From the NCBI GenBank assembly GCA_964529305.1, contig CAZGUX010000048.1, positions 42,765-106,764 of the forward strand: a DNA stretch of 64,000 bases. The letters are read 5' to 3'. The stretch is from CAZGUX01 sp964529305. GTDB taxonomy: Bacteria > Acidobacteriota > Terriglobia > Bryobacterales > Bryobacteraceae. This document shows, piece after piece, positions 42,920 to 52,888 of the stretch; the first letter of the stretch is position 1; every line of letters begins with the position of its first letter. A program made the position numbers and the translations under genes. Under the pieces are notes generated by a model. That model was not told the DNA's origin. It searched no databases and worked only from the letters and a program-made list of their open reading frames with translations.

Positions 42920-44854
42920 ATGACCCGACTTCTGATGTTCGCCTTTGCCCTGCCCTTGTGTGCGTACGCGCAGACGACCGCTTCCATGGTCTCCGCCCGC
43001 ATGAGCGAATCGTTGCACAATGCCGACGTGGTCGCGTTCCAGGCGCGGCAGTATGTCGTCCGGCACGTGCCTCGTCTCAAACTTCCCGAGAGCGCGGAAG
43101 CCTGGACTGCCGAGGCGAAGCGGTTGCGCGAGAAAGTGTTGCGTGAGGTCGTTTATCACGGCTGGCCGCCGGAACTGGTCAACACACCGCCCCGTTTTGA
43201 GGACCTCGGCCTGATCCCGTCCGGCAAAGGCTATCGCCTGCGGAAGCTTCGTTACCAGGTTGTCCCCGGTTTCACCAGTGTCGCTCTGCTGTACGAACCG
43301 GAGAACCTCTCCGGCAAGGCGCCCGCCGTTCTGAACGTCAACGGCCACGAGGCCGAAGGCAAGTCGATGGAGTACATCCAGAAGCGCTGTATCAACCAGG
43401 CCCGCCAGGGCATGCTGGCCTTGAACCTGGAGTGGATCGGCATGGGTGAACTCCGGCACCGGGAGAATCTCCACTGGTGGGCGTCGCACCTGGATCTGGC
43501 GGGCTACAACGGCCTGGGCCTGTTCTATCTGGAGATGCGTAAGGGCCTGGATTTCCTTTGGGACCATCCCAATGTCGACCGGGCGCGGATCGGAATTACG
43601 GGACTGTCGGGCGGTGGGTGGCAGACCGCGGTTCTCAGCGCTCTCGACGAGCGGATCACGGCGGCGATCCCCAACGCGGGTTATCACTCGGGCCTCACCT
43701 ACGCCGGCCGGGATAATATCGGGGACAACGAGCAGTCGGCCACGGATTTCCTGGGAACGGTCGACTACTCCCACATCGCCGCCATGCGGGCCCCCAAGCC
43801 GACGCTCATGATCTACAACGCGGAGGACAACTGCTGCTTTCGCGCTCCCAAGGTGAAGCCGTTCCTGTTCGACCTGGCCGCGCCCGTGTATCGCCTCTTC
43901 GGCGCCGAGGACCGCCTGGTCTGGTACGAGAACACGGATCCGGGCGACCACAACTATCAACTCGACAACCGCATGCAGTCGTACCGCTTTTTCGCCCGCC
44001 ACTTCGGCCTGCCCTCGGTATCCACGGAGATCCCGGCCGATTCGGATATTAAGACGGGGGAGGAACTGACCATCGGCCTGCCTCCGGATCAACTGACCAT
44101 GCTGGGACTGGCGCGCCGGTTCGCTGAAGGGAGAAAACGGCGTGAGTTCTTCTCCCACCAGGAGGCCCGCAACCGGCTGACCGAGGTCATTCGCTACCGG
44201 CCCGCCCGGGTTGCGGGCGCGTGGCCGCTGGCAAACGGGAACAAACAGGGACTCGAGAGCGTCGGCTATCGTTTCGACTTCGACAATGGCCTGAGCGCCA
44301 CCGCCGTCTGGCTGCGAGCCCTGACAACACCGGCTAACGCGCCGATGGTCTTCGTCCTGAACGACGGCGGCAAGAAGGAAGCTGCTGGGCTCATCTCCGA
44401 CCGGGTGAATCGCGGCGAACAGGTGGTCGCCTTCGATCCGATCTTCACAGGCGATGCCGATGGACCCAAGTTTTACTACCCCAATCTCGACCGCATGCTG
44501 AACTGCGTCGGTGAGCGCTCCGCGGGACTGCGTGCCGCGCAGTTGGCCGGCGTCATCGAGTGGTTCACGGACGCCAGGCGGCCGGCCACACTCCGCATCG
44601 ATACGACCGGCCCGAGAACCGAGATTTCCGTTTTGTCGCTCGTGGCGCTCAAGCCGGGCCTGGTGTCCGAAACGGTGATCCGGAATGGACTGGGCAGCAT
44701 CGATCGGGTCCTCGCGCTGGGCCTCGACTATGTGAAGTACCCGGAGGTGTTTGTCCTCGATTTCCAGCGTGAGTTCGACTACCCCCGCCTGGCGGAACTG
44801 GCGCGCCCCGCCCAGATTCGCTGGGTGGAGCCTCGATTCGAGCCGGCGCACTGA
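42920..44854 (+). CDS. secreted alpha/beta hydrolase, acetylxylan-esterase-like, two-domain
   Basis: 644 residues with a signal peptide (LLMFAFALPLCAYAQ). The first half is an alpha/beta hydrolase: nucleophile elbow GLSGGGWQTA (Ser near 231), DHNYQLDN probably holding the late His. The second half (from about 400) is a further hydrolase-like domain without an obvious nucleophile elbow. Such proteins deacetylate or de-esterify plant polysaccharides or unknown esters. It sits in the nadD run, 10 bases downstream of nadD. Confidence 0.8.
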   Translation: MTRLLMFAFALPLCAYAQTTASMVSARMSESLHNADVVAFQARQYVVRHVPRLKLPESAEAWTAEAKRLREKVLREVVYHGWPPELVNTPPRFEDLGLIPSGKGYRLRKLRYQVVPGFTSVALLYEPENLSGKAPAVLNVNGHEAEGKSMEYIQKRCINQARQGMLALNLEWIGMGELRHRENLHWWASHLDLAGYNGLGLFYLEMRKGLDFLWDHPNVDRARIGITGLSGGGWQTAVLSALDERITAAIPNAGYHSGLTYAGRDNIGDNEQSATDFLGTVDYSHIAAMRAPKPTLMIYNAEDNCCFRAPKVKPFLFDLAAPVYRLFGAEDRLVWYENTDPGDHNYQLDNRMQSYRFFARHFGLPSVSTEIPADSDIKTGEELTIGLPPDQLTMLGLARRFAEGRKRREFFSHQEARNRLTEVIRYRPARVAGAWPLANGNKQGLESVGYRFDFDNGLSATAVWLRALTTPANAPMVFVLNDGGKKEAAGLISDRVNRGEQVVAFDPIFTGDADGPKFYYPNLDRMLNCVGERSAGLRAAQLAGVIEWFTDARRPATLRIDTTGPRTEISVLSLVALKPGLVSETVIRNGLGSIDRVLALGLDYVKYPEVFVLDFQREFDYPRLAELARPAQIRWVEPRFEPAH

Positions 44855-44855
44855 C

Positions 44856-45866
44856 TTGCGGACCCGGCTCCTGTTGGTCGCCGCAATCTGCTTCCCGCTG
44901 GCCGCCCTGGCGCAATCAGTTGGCTTGGCGGCGCCTCGCGGAACCACGGTTCGCGGAGCCGACCGCGCCGGCGCGTGGATTGCCGCGTGGGGCGACCGCT
45001 GCCTGATCACAACTTCCGCCAGGCCGCGATGGACTGTTGTCCGCGGTCCGGCAAGGCCCGGGTTTGACGAGGGCGGTTGCCTGGCCGACGTCGATGCAGA
45101 TGGGCAGCCAGACCTCATCGTTCAGGAACTCGGGGGCGCTCTGGTTTGGTTTCAGGCTCCGGCTTGGACCCGCAGGGTCATCGACCATAGTGTCGAGGCC
45201 GCGGATGCACAGTTCACGACCCTCGGCGGAAAGCGGGGCGTGGTGGTGATCCATCGCGGCGGGCAGGTCCGTTTTTACCAGGTTCCCTCGACACTCGATG
45301 GACCGTGGTCCGTTCGGGATCTCTACTCGTTCTACAGTGCCTCCCGCCAGGGCGGCCTGCTGTTTGCCGACGTCGACGGCGATGGACGGGAGGACTTGAT
45401 TGCAGGCAACTATTGGATGAAAAGGCCGGCGGAATTCGAACTGCCCTGGCCGTTGTTCGCCATCAAGTTGTGGCCGGAAGGGCCGCTCTCGGCCCTCACT
45501 CGCTTCGCCCGGTTCGCTAGCGGCGATCTCGCGGCTGTGCAGCGGAGCCTGTCGCCGGGGCGTTTGGCCGTATATCGCAAACCGCCGGACCCGCGAACCC
45601 TCTGGGCGGAAGAACTACTCGCGGCCGATCTCGACAAACCGGGGACAGTTCTGGCCGCCGACGTCGATGGCGACGGGCGGGAGGATGTCGTCGCCGCCGA
45701 AAGCGGGCCGAAAGGCCGGGTGTTTGTGTACGCCGGAGGACAGAGAGAACAGGTTGTTTCGGGGACCCCGATCGTGCGCGGCTGGCTCGATGGACGCCAG
45801 TTGCTCGCCGTGACGCACCAGGGTCTGGTTCGAATTCCCTTGCAGCGTTCCCGCCCTAATCGCTGA
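44856..45866 (+). CDS. FG-GAP/VCBS-repeat secreted protein
   Basis: 336 residues. TTG start one base after the previous stop; signal peptide LLLVAAICFPLAALAQ. Three calcium-binding loops are seen: DVDADGQPDLI (about 78), DVDGDGREDLI (about 171) and DVDGDGREDVV (about 268), as in seven-bladed FG-GAP propellers. Likely periplasmic or surface-located. Function unknown; the operon position suggests a link with the hydrolase. Confidence 0.82.
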   Translation: MRTRLLLVAAICFPLAALAQSVGLAAPRGTTVRGADRAGAWIAAWGDRCLITTSARPRWTVVRGPARPGFDEGGCLADVDADGQPDLIVQELGGALVWFQAPAWTRRVIDHSVEAADAQFTTLGGKRGVVVIHRGGQVRFYQVPSTLDGPWSVRDLYSFYSASRQGGLLFADVDGDGREDLIAGNYWMKRPAEFELPWPLFAIKLWPEGPLSALTRFARFASGDLAAVQRSLSPGRLAVYRKPPDPRTLWAEELLAADLDKPGTVLAADVDGDGREDVVAAESGPKGRVFVYAGGQREQVVSGTPIVRGWLDGRQLLAVTHQGLVRIPLQRSRPNR

Positions 45867-45895
45867 CCGCTGTTTGCTGACCGCTGACCGCTTAC
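45862..45895. repeat. short direct repeats of GCTGACCGCT
   Basis: GCTGACCGCT occurs twice exactly and once nearly so within 34 bases between two convergent genes. Related units (CAGCGGTCAGC and variants) recur at 56680-56745 and 56832-56864. Confidence 0.5.
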
Positions 45896-46629
45896 TTCAC
45901 CTGTTCGTCTTTTTCCACTTTGCCGTCGCGAATATGGATGATGCGGTGGGCGTACAAGGCGATGTCGTGCTCGTGCGTGACGAGGATGATCGTGTTGCCC
46001 TGCCGGTACAGCCTCTCGAAGAGGCCCATGATTTCCACGCCGGTGGCGCTGTCGAGGTTCCCGGTGGGCTCGTCGGCCAGCAGGATCGAGGGGTTGTTCA
46101 CCAGCGCGCGGGCAATCGCCACGCGTTGGCGCTGGCCGCCGGACAGTTCGCTCGGCTTGTGATACATTCTCGGTTCGAGGTCGACCTGACGAAGCGCCAG
46201 TTTTGAACGTTCCTCGCGTTCGCGCGCGGCCATGCCGGAATAAATCAACGGCAGTTCCACGTTGTGGAGCGAGGTCGCGCGGGCCAGCAGGTTGAACGTC
46301 TGGAAGACAAAGCCGATCTCCTTGTTGCGGATGTGGGCCAGTTCGTCGTCGGTCATGTCGCTGACCAGGCGGCCGTTGATGTAATACTCGCCCTTGCTCG
46401 GCGTGTCGAGGCAGCCGATCAGGTTCATCAGCGTGGACTTACCCGAGCCGGACGGACCCATGATCGCCACGTACTCGCCGCGCCGGATGGTAATGTCGAC
46501 GCCCGCCACGGCGTTGATCTCCTGGTCGCCCATGATGTAGGTCTTCCAGAGATCGAACGTCCGGATGACGATACCGTCTCTCTTGAGTTGCTCGCCGCGC
46601 TCGATCAGTTCCGCCGCTGCCCGTGCCAT
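45892..46629 (-). CDS. ABC transporter ATP-binding protein, MacB/LolD type
   Basis: 245 residues. Walker A GPSGSGKST, ABC signature LSGGQRQRVAIARAL, Walker B ILLADEPTGNLDS and the switch His in VTHEHD are all intact. MacB/LolD-type ATPases energise FtsX-like permeases. The gene lies 6 bases after a HlyD/MacA-like adaptor gene, but no permease gene follows; the next gene downstream runs the opposite way. Confidence 0.93.
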   Translation of the reverse strand: MARAAAELIERGEQLKRDGIVIRTFDLWKTYIMGDQEINAVAGVDITIRRGEYVAIMGPSGSGKSTLMNLIGCLDTPSKGEYYINGRLVSDMTDDELAHIRNKEIGFVFQTFNLLARATSLHNVELPLIYSGMAAREREERSKLALRQVDLEPRMYHKPSELSGGQRQRVAIARALVNNPSILLADEPTGNLDSATGVEIMGLFERLYRQGNTIILVTHEHDIALYAHRIIHIRDGKVEKDEQVK

Positions 46630-46635
46630 GTAGAC

Positions 46636-48054
46636 TTACCCCTCGCTCTTCGTTGCCTGCTTGTTGTCAATCTTAACTCGCGTCTCGTCGCGGATGGTGC
46701 GAATGATCTTGTAACTGCCGGTGATGATTTCTTCGCCCTCCTTCAATCCGCTCACGATCTCGATCTCGGTAGCCCCAGTGATCCCCGTCTCGACTTTGCG
46801 AAACGTGGCCCGTTGCCCGGTGATTACGAAAACTCCCTGCATCTCTTCCTTGCGGGCTTTGATCTGTGCGGCGGAAAGATTGGACGTGTCCGGTTCCTTG
46901 CCGTTCTTGAGGGGCTCCAGATCGCCCTTCTTGCGCAAGGTGAGCGCCTGAATGGGCGCCGTGACGACGTTCGTTCGAGTCGCCGTCACGATTCTCGCGG
47001 TCGCCGAGAGGCCGGGCCGGATCTCCTCGGGCGGCTCCTCCAGAGCGATCACGACCTTGAAATCCTTCGCCTCCTGGCTGGAAATCGTACTCTGCGACGC
47101 CGCCAGGCCGGTCGAGCGAAGAATGGCCGTGTTCCCGATTTCGATCACGTGTCCCCGAAAAACCCGGTTCGGAATGGCGTCGATGCTCACTTCCGCCGGT
47201 TGGTCCAGTTTGACGTTGACGATGTCCGTCTCGTCCACCTTTACTTCCGCGGTGATCAGCGACATGTCCGCGATGGTCATGATCAGGCTTCCCGGCGTGT
47301 TCTGAATCCCGGTGACGACGGTTTCGCCGACACGGACGGGCAGGTTCGTAACCATTCCATCGAGCGGGGCCACGGCAAAGTGTTTCTCCAGGACATCGTT
47401 GACGCGGGTCAGGATGGCCTGACTCTGCGCGACGCGCCGCTGTGCCGCCGAAAGCCGCGCCGCGGCCTCCTGCCGGCCGGCGCGCCAACCCACGACCCTC
47501 GATTCGGCTTCCCGCAGAGCTGCCCGTTGCGCGGCAAACGCGGCCTTGTACTGCTCGTACTCGCGCTGCGCGATCAGCTTTTCGTTGAAAAGCTTCTCGC
47601 CCCGTTCGACGTCGAGGCGCGTCTTGTCGAGGTCCGCCTTCACCCGGTCCACCGTGGCCTGCAAGGTCGCCAGATTGTCATCCGCCGACTTGACCGTCGC
47701 TTCGGCCGCTGCCGACTCGGCCTGCGCCGAACTGAGAGCGGCCCGCTGGGCGTTGACGTCGGCCTCCGGCTGGATCGACTCCAATTTCGCCAGCATCTGG
47801 CCTTTGCGAACGCGATCGCCCTCTTTCACCAGGATCTCGGTGATGCGGCCCATCGCGTTGGCGCCGATATTGACGTAGTTTCGCGGCTTGATTTCCCCGG
47901 TAGCGGTGACGATGGCCGCGAGATCCTGCCGAAGAATCCGGCCCGTTTGCACCGTGACCACGCCGCGCTGGCTGTATTTGTAGCCCCCGAACCCGCCGGC
48001 GCCGGCCAGTATGACGACACCCACCCCGATCAGGATCTTCCACTTGAGTTTCAC
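46636..48054 (-). CDS. MacA/HlyD-type periplasmic adaptor (membrane fusion protein)
   Basis: 472 residues. One N-terminal membrane segment (ILIGVGVVILAGAGGFGGY), a biotinyl-lipoyl half-motif (VGANAMGRITEILVKEGDRV), a long coiled-coil hairpin (about 95-230; ALSSAQAESAAAEATVKSAD) and a beta-barrel region. It joins an inner-membrane pump to an outer-membrane channel. Together with the ATPase gene it suggests a MacAB-like tripartite pump, with the permease elsewhere. Confidence 0.9.
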   Translation of the reverse strand: MKLKWKILIGVGVVILAGAGGFGGYKYSQRGVVTVQTGRILRQDLAAIVTATGEIKPRNYVNIGANAMGRITEILVKEGDRVRKGQMLAKLESIQPEADVNAQRAALSSAQAESAAAEATVKSADDNLATLQATVDRVKADLDKTRLDVERGEKLFNEKLIAQREYEQYKAAFAAQRAALREAESRVVGWRAGRQEAAARLSAAQRRVAQSQAILTRVNDVLEKHFAVAPLDGMVTNLPVRVGETVVTGIQNTPGSLIMTIADMSLITAEVKVDETDIVNVKLDQPAEVSIDAIPNRVFRGHVIEIGNTAILRSTGLAASQSTISSQEAKDFKVVIALEEPPEEIRPGLSATARIVTATRTNVVTAPIQALTLRKKGDLEPLKNGKEPDTSNLSAAQIKARKEEMQGVFVITGQRATFRKVETGITGATEIEIVSGLKEGEEIITGSYKIIRTIRDETRVKIDNKQATKSEG

Positions 48055-48153
48055 GGGTCGCGGCTCCAGCGATTAGATACGGGTGTTGCCGGCGGAAGGT
48101 TCACTTTCCTTCAATCGTAGCATGCGGGTTTTCAGGCGCTGTTAATGATATGA

Positions 48154-48429
48154 CTACGGCCTTTGCAACCAGGTTACGCGGGTGGGTTGTGTGTATTGCT
48201 CGCACTGAATGCCGTCGGTGACGCCGGAGGAAACCAGCGCGCAGGCGTTCGTCTTCGCCGTTCGCAAGGCATCTATCTCCGTGGCGGCCGAAGCGGTCCG
48301 GCACGAGGAGCGGCCTTGAAAGTCCATGCAGACTTCGACTCGAAAGCCCCGTACCTGCAGCGAGGAATAGACAACCATGCCGATGACGGCGACGACAAAC
48401 GCAATTCCCAGCAGAACCGTCTTCTTCAC
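48154..48429 (-). CDS. small single-span membrane protein coupled to accA
   Basis: 91 residues with a GTG start overlapping the accA stop (GTGA). One membrane helix (VLLGIAFVVAVIGMVVYSS), then a short extracytoplasmic domain with three cysteines (EVCMDFQGRSSCRTA and KTNACALV), plus a fourth further on. I do not recognise the family. The coupling to accA may be for expression only. Confidence 0.65.
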   Translation of the reverse strand: MKKTVLLGIAFVVAVIGMVVYSSLQVRGFRVEVCMDFQGRSSCRTASAATEIDALRTAKTNACALVSSGVTDGIQCEQYTQPTRVTWLQRP

Positions 48430-49265
48430 AGAAAGAAGTTTCCCATTTTCCGGAACTTCTCGTACCGGTGAGCCACCAGTTGTTCGCCGGTCAATGGTTC
48501 CAGTTGATCGAGCGACCAGCGTAACGTCTCCCGAACCGACGCCGCCGCGGCATCGTAGTCGGCTTGCGCGCCTTCTTCGGGCTCCGGGATGATGCCGTCG
48601 ATCAGCCCGTATTCGAGCAGCTCTTCCGCGGTCAGCTTCAGGGCGCTGGCGGCGGCCTCCGCCCGTGAGGAATCGCGATAGATGATGGCGGCGCAACTCT
48701 CCGGTGAGATCACGCTATAGACAGCATTTTCCAGAAGGTACACATAATTACCGACGCCCAGCGCGAGAGCGCCTCCGCTGCCGCCTTCGCCAATGCAAAT
48801 GCAGATCACCGGACAGGCCAGGCGGGCCATTTCCCGCAGGTTTCGGGCGATCGCTTCGGCCTGGCCCCGCTCTTCCGCATCGATGCCGGGGTAAGCGCCC
48901 GGCGTGTCCAGCATCGTGACGATCGGGCGCCCGAATTTCGCGGCAATTTGCATCGTGCGAATCGCCTTGCGGTAGCCTTCGGGCTTCGGCATGCCGAAAT
49001 TGCGGTAGAGCTTCTGTTTGGTGTCGCGGCCTTTCTGTTCGCCGACCACCATCACGGGCCGGTCCTCGAAGAAAGCGCTCCCGGTCACGATCGCCGGGTC
49101 GTCGCCGAACGACCGGTCCCCATGAATCTCCTGGAAGTCCGTGAACAGCCGCTCGATGTAGTCGAGCGAATGCGGCCGCTTGGGGTGGCGGGCCAATTGG
49201 ACACGCTGCCATGCCTTGTTGGCTGGTGTGGGGGACCCGGCAGGAGCGGGTTGATCAGGTGCCAT
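48426..49265 (-). CDS. accA: acetyl-CoA carboxylase carboxyltransferase subunit alpha
   Basis: 279 residues. KPEGYRKAIRTMQIAAKFG, DTPGAYPGIDAEERGQ and IGEGGSGGALALGVG are carboxyltransferase-alpha signatures. With AccD it transfers CO2 from carboxybiotin to acetyl-CoA, the first step of fatty acid synthesis. It is about 40 residues shorter than E. coli AccA because the N-terminal coiled part is reduced. Lies 9 bases downstream of dnaE; the dnaE-accA order is common. Confidence 0.95.
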   Translation of the reverse strand: MAPDQPAPAGSPTPANKAWQRVQLARHPKRPHSLDYIERLFTDFQEIHGDRSFGDDPAIVTGSAFFEDRPVMVVGEQKGRDTKQKLYRNFGMPKPEGYRKAIRTMQIAAKFGRPIVTMLDTPGAYPGIDAEERGQAEAIARNLREMARLACPVICICIGEGGSGGALALGVGNYVYLLENAVYSVISPESCAAIIYRDSSRAEAAASALKLTAEELLEYGLIDGIIPEPEEGAQADYDAAAASVRETLRWSLDQLEPLTGEQLVAHRYEKFRKMGNFFL

Positions 49266-49274
49266 CTTGGGTGA

Positions 49275-52200
49275 CTAGTTCGCGAGCACTTCCAGAGCAT
49301 CCGCGCCGCACAGGCGCTCGATCTCCTTCCGGAATTCACGATCGGGCCGAACCTTGGCCGGAATATCCAGGATAACGGAAAAGTCTCTCGCGAGGTCGAG
49401 ACGAAACCGGACCTCCGTCTCTCCCGGCTTGCGGGCGAACAAATCGTGAAGTGATTGCGCCCGGTCCACTTCGCCGTTCCGCCCCAGCCAGACTCGAATC
49501 GAAATCAGGGACGGAAGGGGAACGCGCGCTACGTCGAGGGGTACGATGTCCTGAATGGAGATCTTGGGCGCTGCGTTCTCTTCCGGCAGCACCAGCCCCC
49601 GGACCAGCACTGCCTGGTCTTCGACCAGAGACGGAGCGAGACGTTCGTATTGCGTGGTGAAGACCATCGTCTCAATGCTTCCCCCGCGGTCCTCCAGTTG
49701 CATGGAGGCCCAGGGCTTCCCTTCCCGGTTCCGCCGCCTTTGAATGCCGGTCAACACGCCGCACAGGGCGACCTCCTTGCTCCTCTCCAATCCCTCCAGC
49801 GTGCTCGAGTCGTGCGTGGCCAGTTCGCTGACTTTGTCCGCGTAGTCGTCGAGCGGGTGGCCGGTGACGTAGAACCCGATCATCTCTTTCTCCCCGGCCA
49901 GCTTTTCCTTTGGCGTCCAATCGGGGACATTCGGCAGTCGCGGCTCGGCGTGTTCTTCTTCCGCCATCAGATCGCCGAAGAGCCCTTCCTGGCCGCTCTG
50001 GCGGTCGCGCCAGGCGCGCTGGCCGCTCTCGATCGCCGGGTCGATGACCGCGAACTTCTGCGCCCGCGTGCCTTCCAGCGTATCCATGGCGCCGGCGCGG
50101 ATCAGGCTCTCGATCACCCTCTTGTTGACGGCGCTCAGGTCGACCGTCTCCGCAAATTCGTAGATGGACTTGAATCTGCCCGTCTCCGCCCTGGCGGCGA
50201 CAATGGCCTCGACTGCGTTCTGCCCCACGTTCTTGACCGCGCCCATGCCAAACCGGATCGCGTCCTTGGCCGGCGTGAAGTTGAAATCCGACGTGTGAAT
50301 GTCCGGCGGGAGCACCGTGATGCCCATGTCCCGGCACTCGTTGATGTACTTGACGACCTTGTCGGGCTTGCCCGTTTCCGAAGTCAGCAGCGCGGCCATG
50401 AACTCGACCGGAAAGTGCGCCTTCAGATACGCCGTCACATAGGCGACGTAGGCGTAGGCGCAGGAGTGAGACTTGTTGAAGCCGTATTCGGCGAACTGGG
50501 CCATCAGGTCGAATAGCTTTTCCACCTTCTTCTGCGAGAAGCCGTGGGCCGTGGCGCCCCGCACGAAGCGCTCGCGCTGCTTGGCCATCTCCTCCGGCTT
50601 CTTCTTGCCCATGGCCCTGCGCAGCATATCGGCCTCGCCGAGCGAGTACCCGGCCAGCTTCTGCGCGATCTGCATCACCTGCTCCTGGTAGAGCATGATG
50701 CCGTAGGTCTCGTCGAGCAATTCCTTGAGGTCGGGAATTTCGTAGGTGACCTGCTTGCGGCCGTGCTTGCGGTCGATGAAATCGTCGACGACCCCGCCCT
50801 TGATGGGCCCGGGCCGGTACAGTGCGTTCAACGCCGTCAGGTCTTCGATCCGCGACGGCTGGTAGCGCCGCAGGATGTCCTTCATGCCCTCCGATTCGAA
50901 CTGGAACACGCCGGACGTGAATCCATCGGAAAAGATCTTGTAACTCTTCGGGTCGTCGAGCGGCAGTTGTTCGATATCGATGCGGACGCCCCGGTACTTC
51001 TCGATCAGCTTGACCGCGTCGTCGATGATCGTGAGCGTGGTCAGGCCGAGAAAGTCCATCTTGAGCAGCGAGAGCTTCTCGAGACCGGACATGTCGTACT
51101 GCGTCACAATTTCGTCGCGGTTGGTGCGGTACAGCGGCACCAGGTGTTTCAGCGGCTCCGGTCCGATGACGACGCCCGCGGCGTGGACGGAGGCGTTGCG
51201 GGCAAGGCCTTCCAGCTTGAGCGCCACCTTCAGAATCTCGTCGACGCGGGGGTCCTTCTTCGCGGCTTCGGCAAACCCCGGTTCGGCGGCGATGGCATCC
51301 TTCAGCTCGATGTTCAGCACGCTGGGGACGAGTTTGGTGACCTTTTCAACGTCCTGGAACGACAGGTCGAGCACGCGGCCGACGTCCTTGATGGCGGCCC
51401 GCGCGGCGAGCGTGCCGAACGTGATGATCTGCGCCACCTGCTCCCGCCCGTATTTCTCCGTGACGTACTGGATCACCTCGCCTCGGCGGCGCGTGCAGAA
51501 ATCGATGTCGATGTCGGGCATGCTGATGCGCTCCGGATTCAGAAAGCGCTCGAACAGCAGACCGTACTGCAAGGGGTCGACGTCGGTGATCTCCATCGCG
51601 TAGCTCACCAGGCTGCCCGCGGCCGAGCCGCGCCCGGGACCCACCGGGATCGATCGCGACTTGGCGAACCGGATGAAGTCCCAGACGATCAGGAAGTAGC
51701 CCGAGAACTGCATCTGCTGGATCATCTGGATCTCGCGCTCCAGCCGCTCGATGTACTCCGGGATCGCGTGCTTCAGCGCGCCCGCGGCCTGCATGGCTTC
51801 CAGGCGCGCCCGCCGTTTTTCGAAACCCATCCGGGCGACGTACGCGAAGTACGTATCGGCGGAGTGCTCCGGAGGCACGTCGAACCGGGGGAACGGCTCT
51901 TTGACCTTCTCGAGCGATACCCGGCAGCGTTGGGCTATGTCGAACGGGCGGTTGACGGCGTCCTCCAACTCGCCGAACAACTGCATCATTTCCTGCCGGG
52001 TCTTCAGGTAGAACTCCGGGCGGTCCCAGTGCATGCGGTTGGGATCGCTCATCGTCTTACCGGTCTGGATGCACATCAGAATTTCGTGCGCTCGTGCATC
52101 GTCGCGCTGGAGGTAGTGCGAGTCGTTCGTCGCCACCAGCGGGATGCCCGTTTCCTGCGATAGCCGGTTAACCAGCGGCGTCAGACGCTTGTCCGCATCC

Positions 52201-52739
52201 AGTCCGTGGTCCTGGATTTCCAGGAAGAAATTATCGGCGCCGAAGATATCCGTATACGTGTAGGCGAGACGGCGGGCATCCTCGAAACGGTCGGCCAGGA
52301 TGGTCTCATTGATGTCGCCTCGGAGACAGGCCGACATGGCGATGAGCCCCTTGGAGTGGGCCGCCAGCAGATCCTTGTCGACCCTGGGCTTGTAGTAGAA
52401 GCCTTCCAGGTACGCCGTCGAGACCAGGTTGATCAGGTTGCGGTACCCCTCCTGGGTCTCGCACAGCAGCACCAGGTGGTTGTAGCGATCGCCCTCGGAC
52501 CGCACCTGGTGACCCTGCTGCGAGACATAGACCTCGCAGCCGATGACGGGGTGGATCCCCTTGGCCTTGGCCGAGTTGTAGAACTGGACGGCGCCGAAGA
52601 GGTTGCCGTGGTCTGTCATGGCGACCGCGGGCGCCTGCTGTTTGGCGACCAGGTCCATCAGTTGGCCGATTTCGCAGGCGCCGTCCAGCAGGGAATAATC
52701 GGTATGGCAATGCAGGTGGACGAAAGGGACTTCCGGCAT
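49275..52739 (-). CDS. dnaE: DNA polymerase III alpha subunit
   Basis: 1154 residues, normal DnaE1 length. N-terminal PHP domain (VHLHCHTDYSLLDGA, AMTDHGNLFG), polymerase core with the catalytic aspartates in MPDIDIDF (about 405-412), tandem HhH region, and an OB domain (VALCGVLTGIQRRRNREGKP). It is the main replicative polymerase. The ATG at 52739 is the natural family start; longer in-frame starts add unrelated residues. First gene of a dnaE-accA-small membrane protein unit. Confidence 0.97.
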   Translation of the reverse strand: MPEVPFVHLHCHTDYSLLDGACEIGQLMDLVAKQQAPAVAMTDHGNLFGAVQFYNSAKAKGIHPVIGCEVYVSQQGHQVRSEGDRYNHLVLLCETQEGYRNLINLVSTAYLEGFYYKPRVDKDLLAAHSKGLIAMSACLRGDINETILADRFEDARRLAYTYTDIFGADNFFLEIQDHGLDADKRLTPLVNRLSQETGIPLVATNDSHYLQRDDARAHEILMCIQTGKTMSDPNRMHWDRPEFYLKTRQEMMQLFGELEDAVNRPFDIAQRCRVSLEKVKEPFPRFDVPPEHSADTYFAYVARMGFEKRRARLEAMQAAGALKHAIPEYIERLEREIQMIQQMQFSGYFLIVWDFIRFAKSRSIPVGPGRGSAAGSLVSYAMEITDVDPLQYGLLFERFLNPERISMPDIDIDFCTRRRGEVIQYVTEKYGREQVAQIITFGTLAARAAIKDVGRVLDLSFQDVEKVTKLVPSVLNIELKDAIAAEPGFAEAAKKDPRVDEILKVALKLEGLARNASVHAAGVVIGPEPLKHLVPLYRTNRDEIVTQYDMSGLEKLSLLKMDFLGLTTLTIIDDAVKLIEKYRGVRIDIEQLPLDDPKSYKIFSDGFTSGVFQFESEGMKDILRRYQPSRIEDLTALNALYRPGPIKGGVVDDFIDRKHGRKQVTYEIPDLKELLDETYGIMLYQEQVMQIAQKLAGYSLGEADMLRRAMGKKKPEEMAKQRERFVRGATAHGFSQKKVEKLFDLMAQFAEYGFNKSHSCAYAYVAYVTAYLKAHFPVEFMAALLTSETGKPDKVVKYINECRDMGITVLPPDIHTSDFNFTPAKDAIRFGMGAVKNVGQNAVEAIVAARAETGRFKSIYEFAETVDLSAVNKRVIESLIRAGAMDTLEGTRAQKFAVIDPAIESGQRAWRDRQSGQEGLFGDLMAEEEHAEPRLPNVPDWTPKEKLAGEKEMIGFYVTGHPLDDYADKVSELATHDSSTLEGLERSKEVALCGVLTGIQRRRNREGKPWASMQLEDRGGSIETMVFTTQYERLAPSLVEDQAVLVRGLVLPEENAAPKISIQDIVPLDVARVPLPSLISIRVWLGRNGEVDRAQSLHDLFARKPGETEVRFRLDLARDFSVILDIPAKVRPDREFRKEIERLCGADALEVLAN

Positions 52740-52888
52740 TTCTCTGGTTACCAGTATAACGGCGCTTGGTCCTCCCGCCGGTCGTTCGCCGCTTCCGACA
52801 AACAGGGGCTTCGCTGAGTTTAGAGAACCGTGCCCGCCAGCAAGAATGTACTTCCTGGGAGGGTTTTCGCCTTTTCGTGCGACTAACC

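Noticed and set aside
41837..45118. 1093-codon minus-strand frame opposite DUF1080, nadD and the hydrolase
   Set aside because: It covers four well-supported genes on the plus strand. Its composition is that of an antisense frame and it has no domain.
49455..52163. Long plus-strand frames opposite dnaE
   Set aside because: These are antisense shadows of a high-GC coding region; dnaE motifs on the minus strand are complete.
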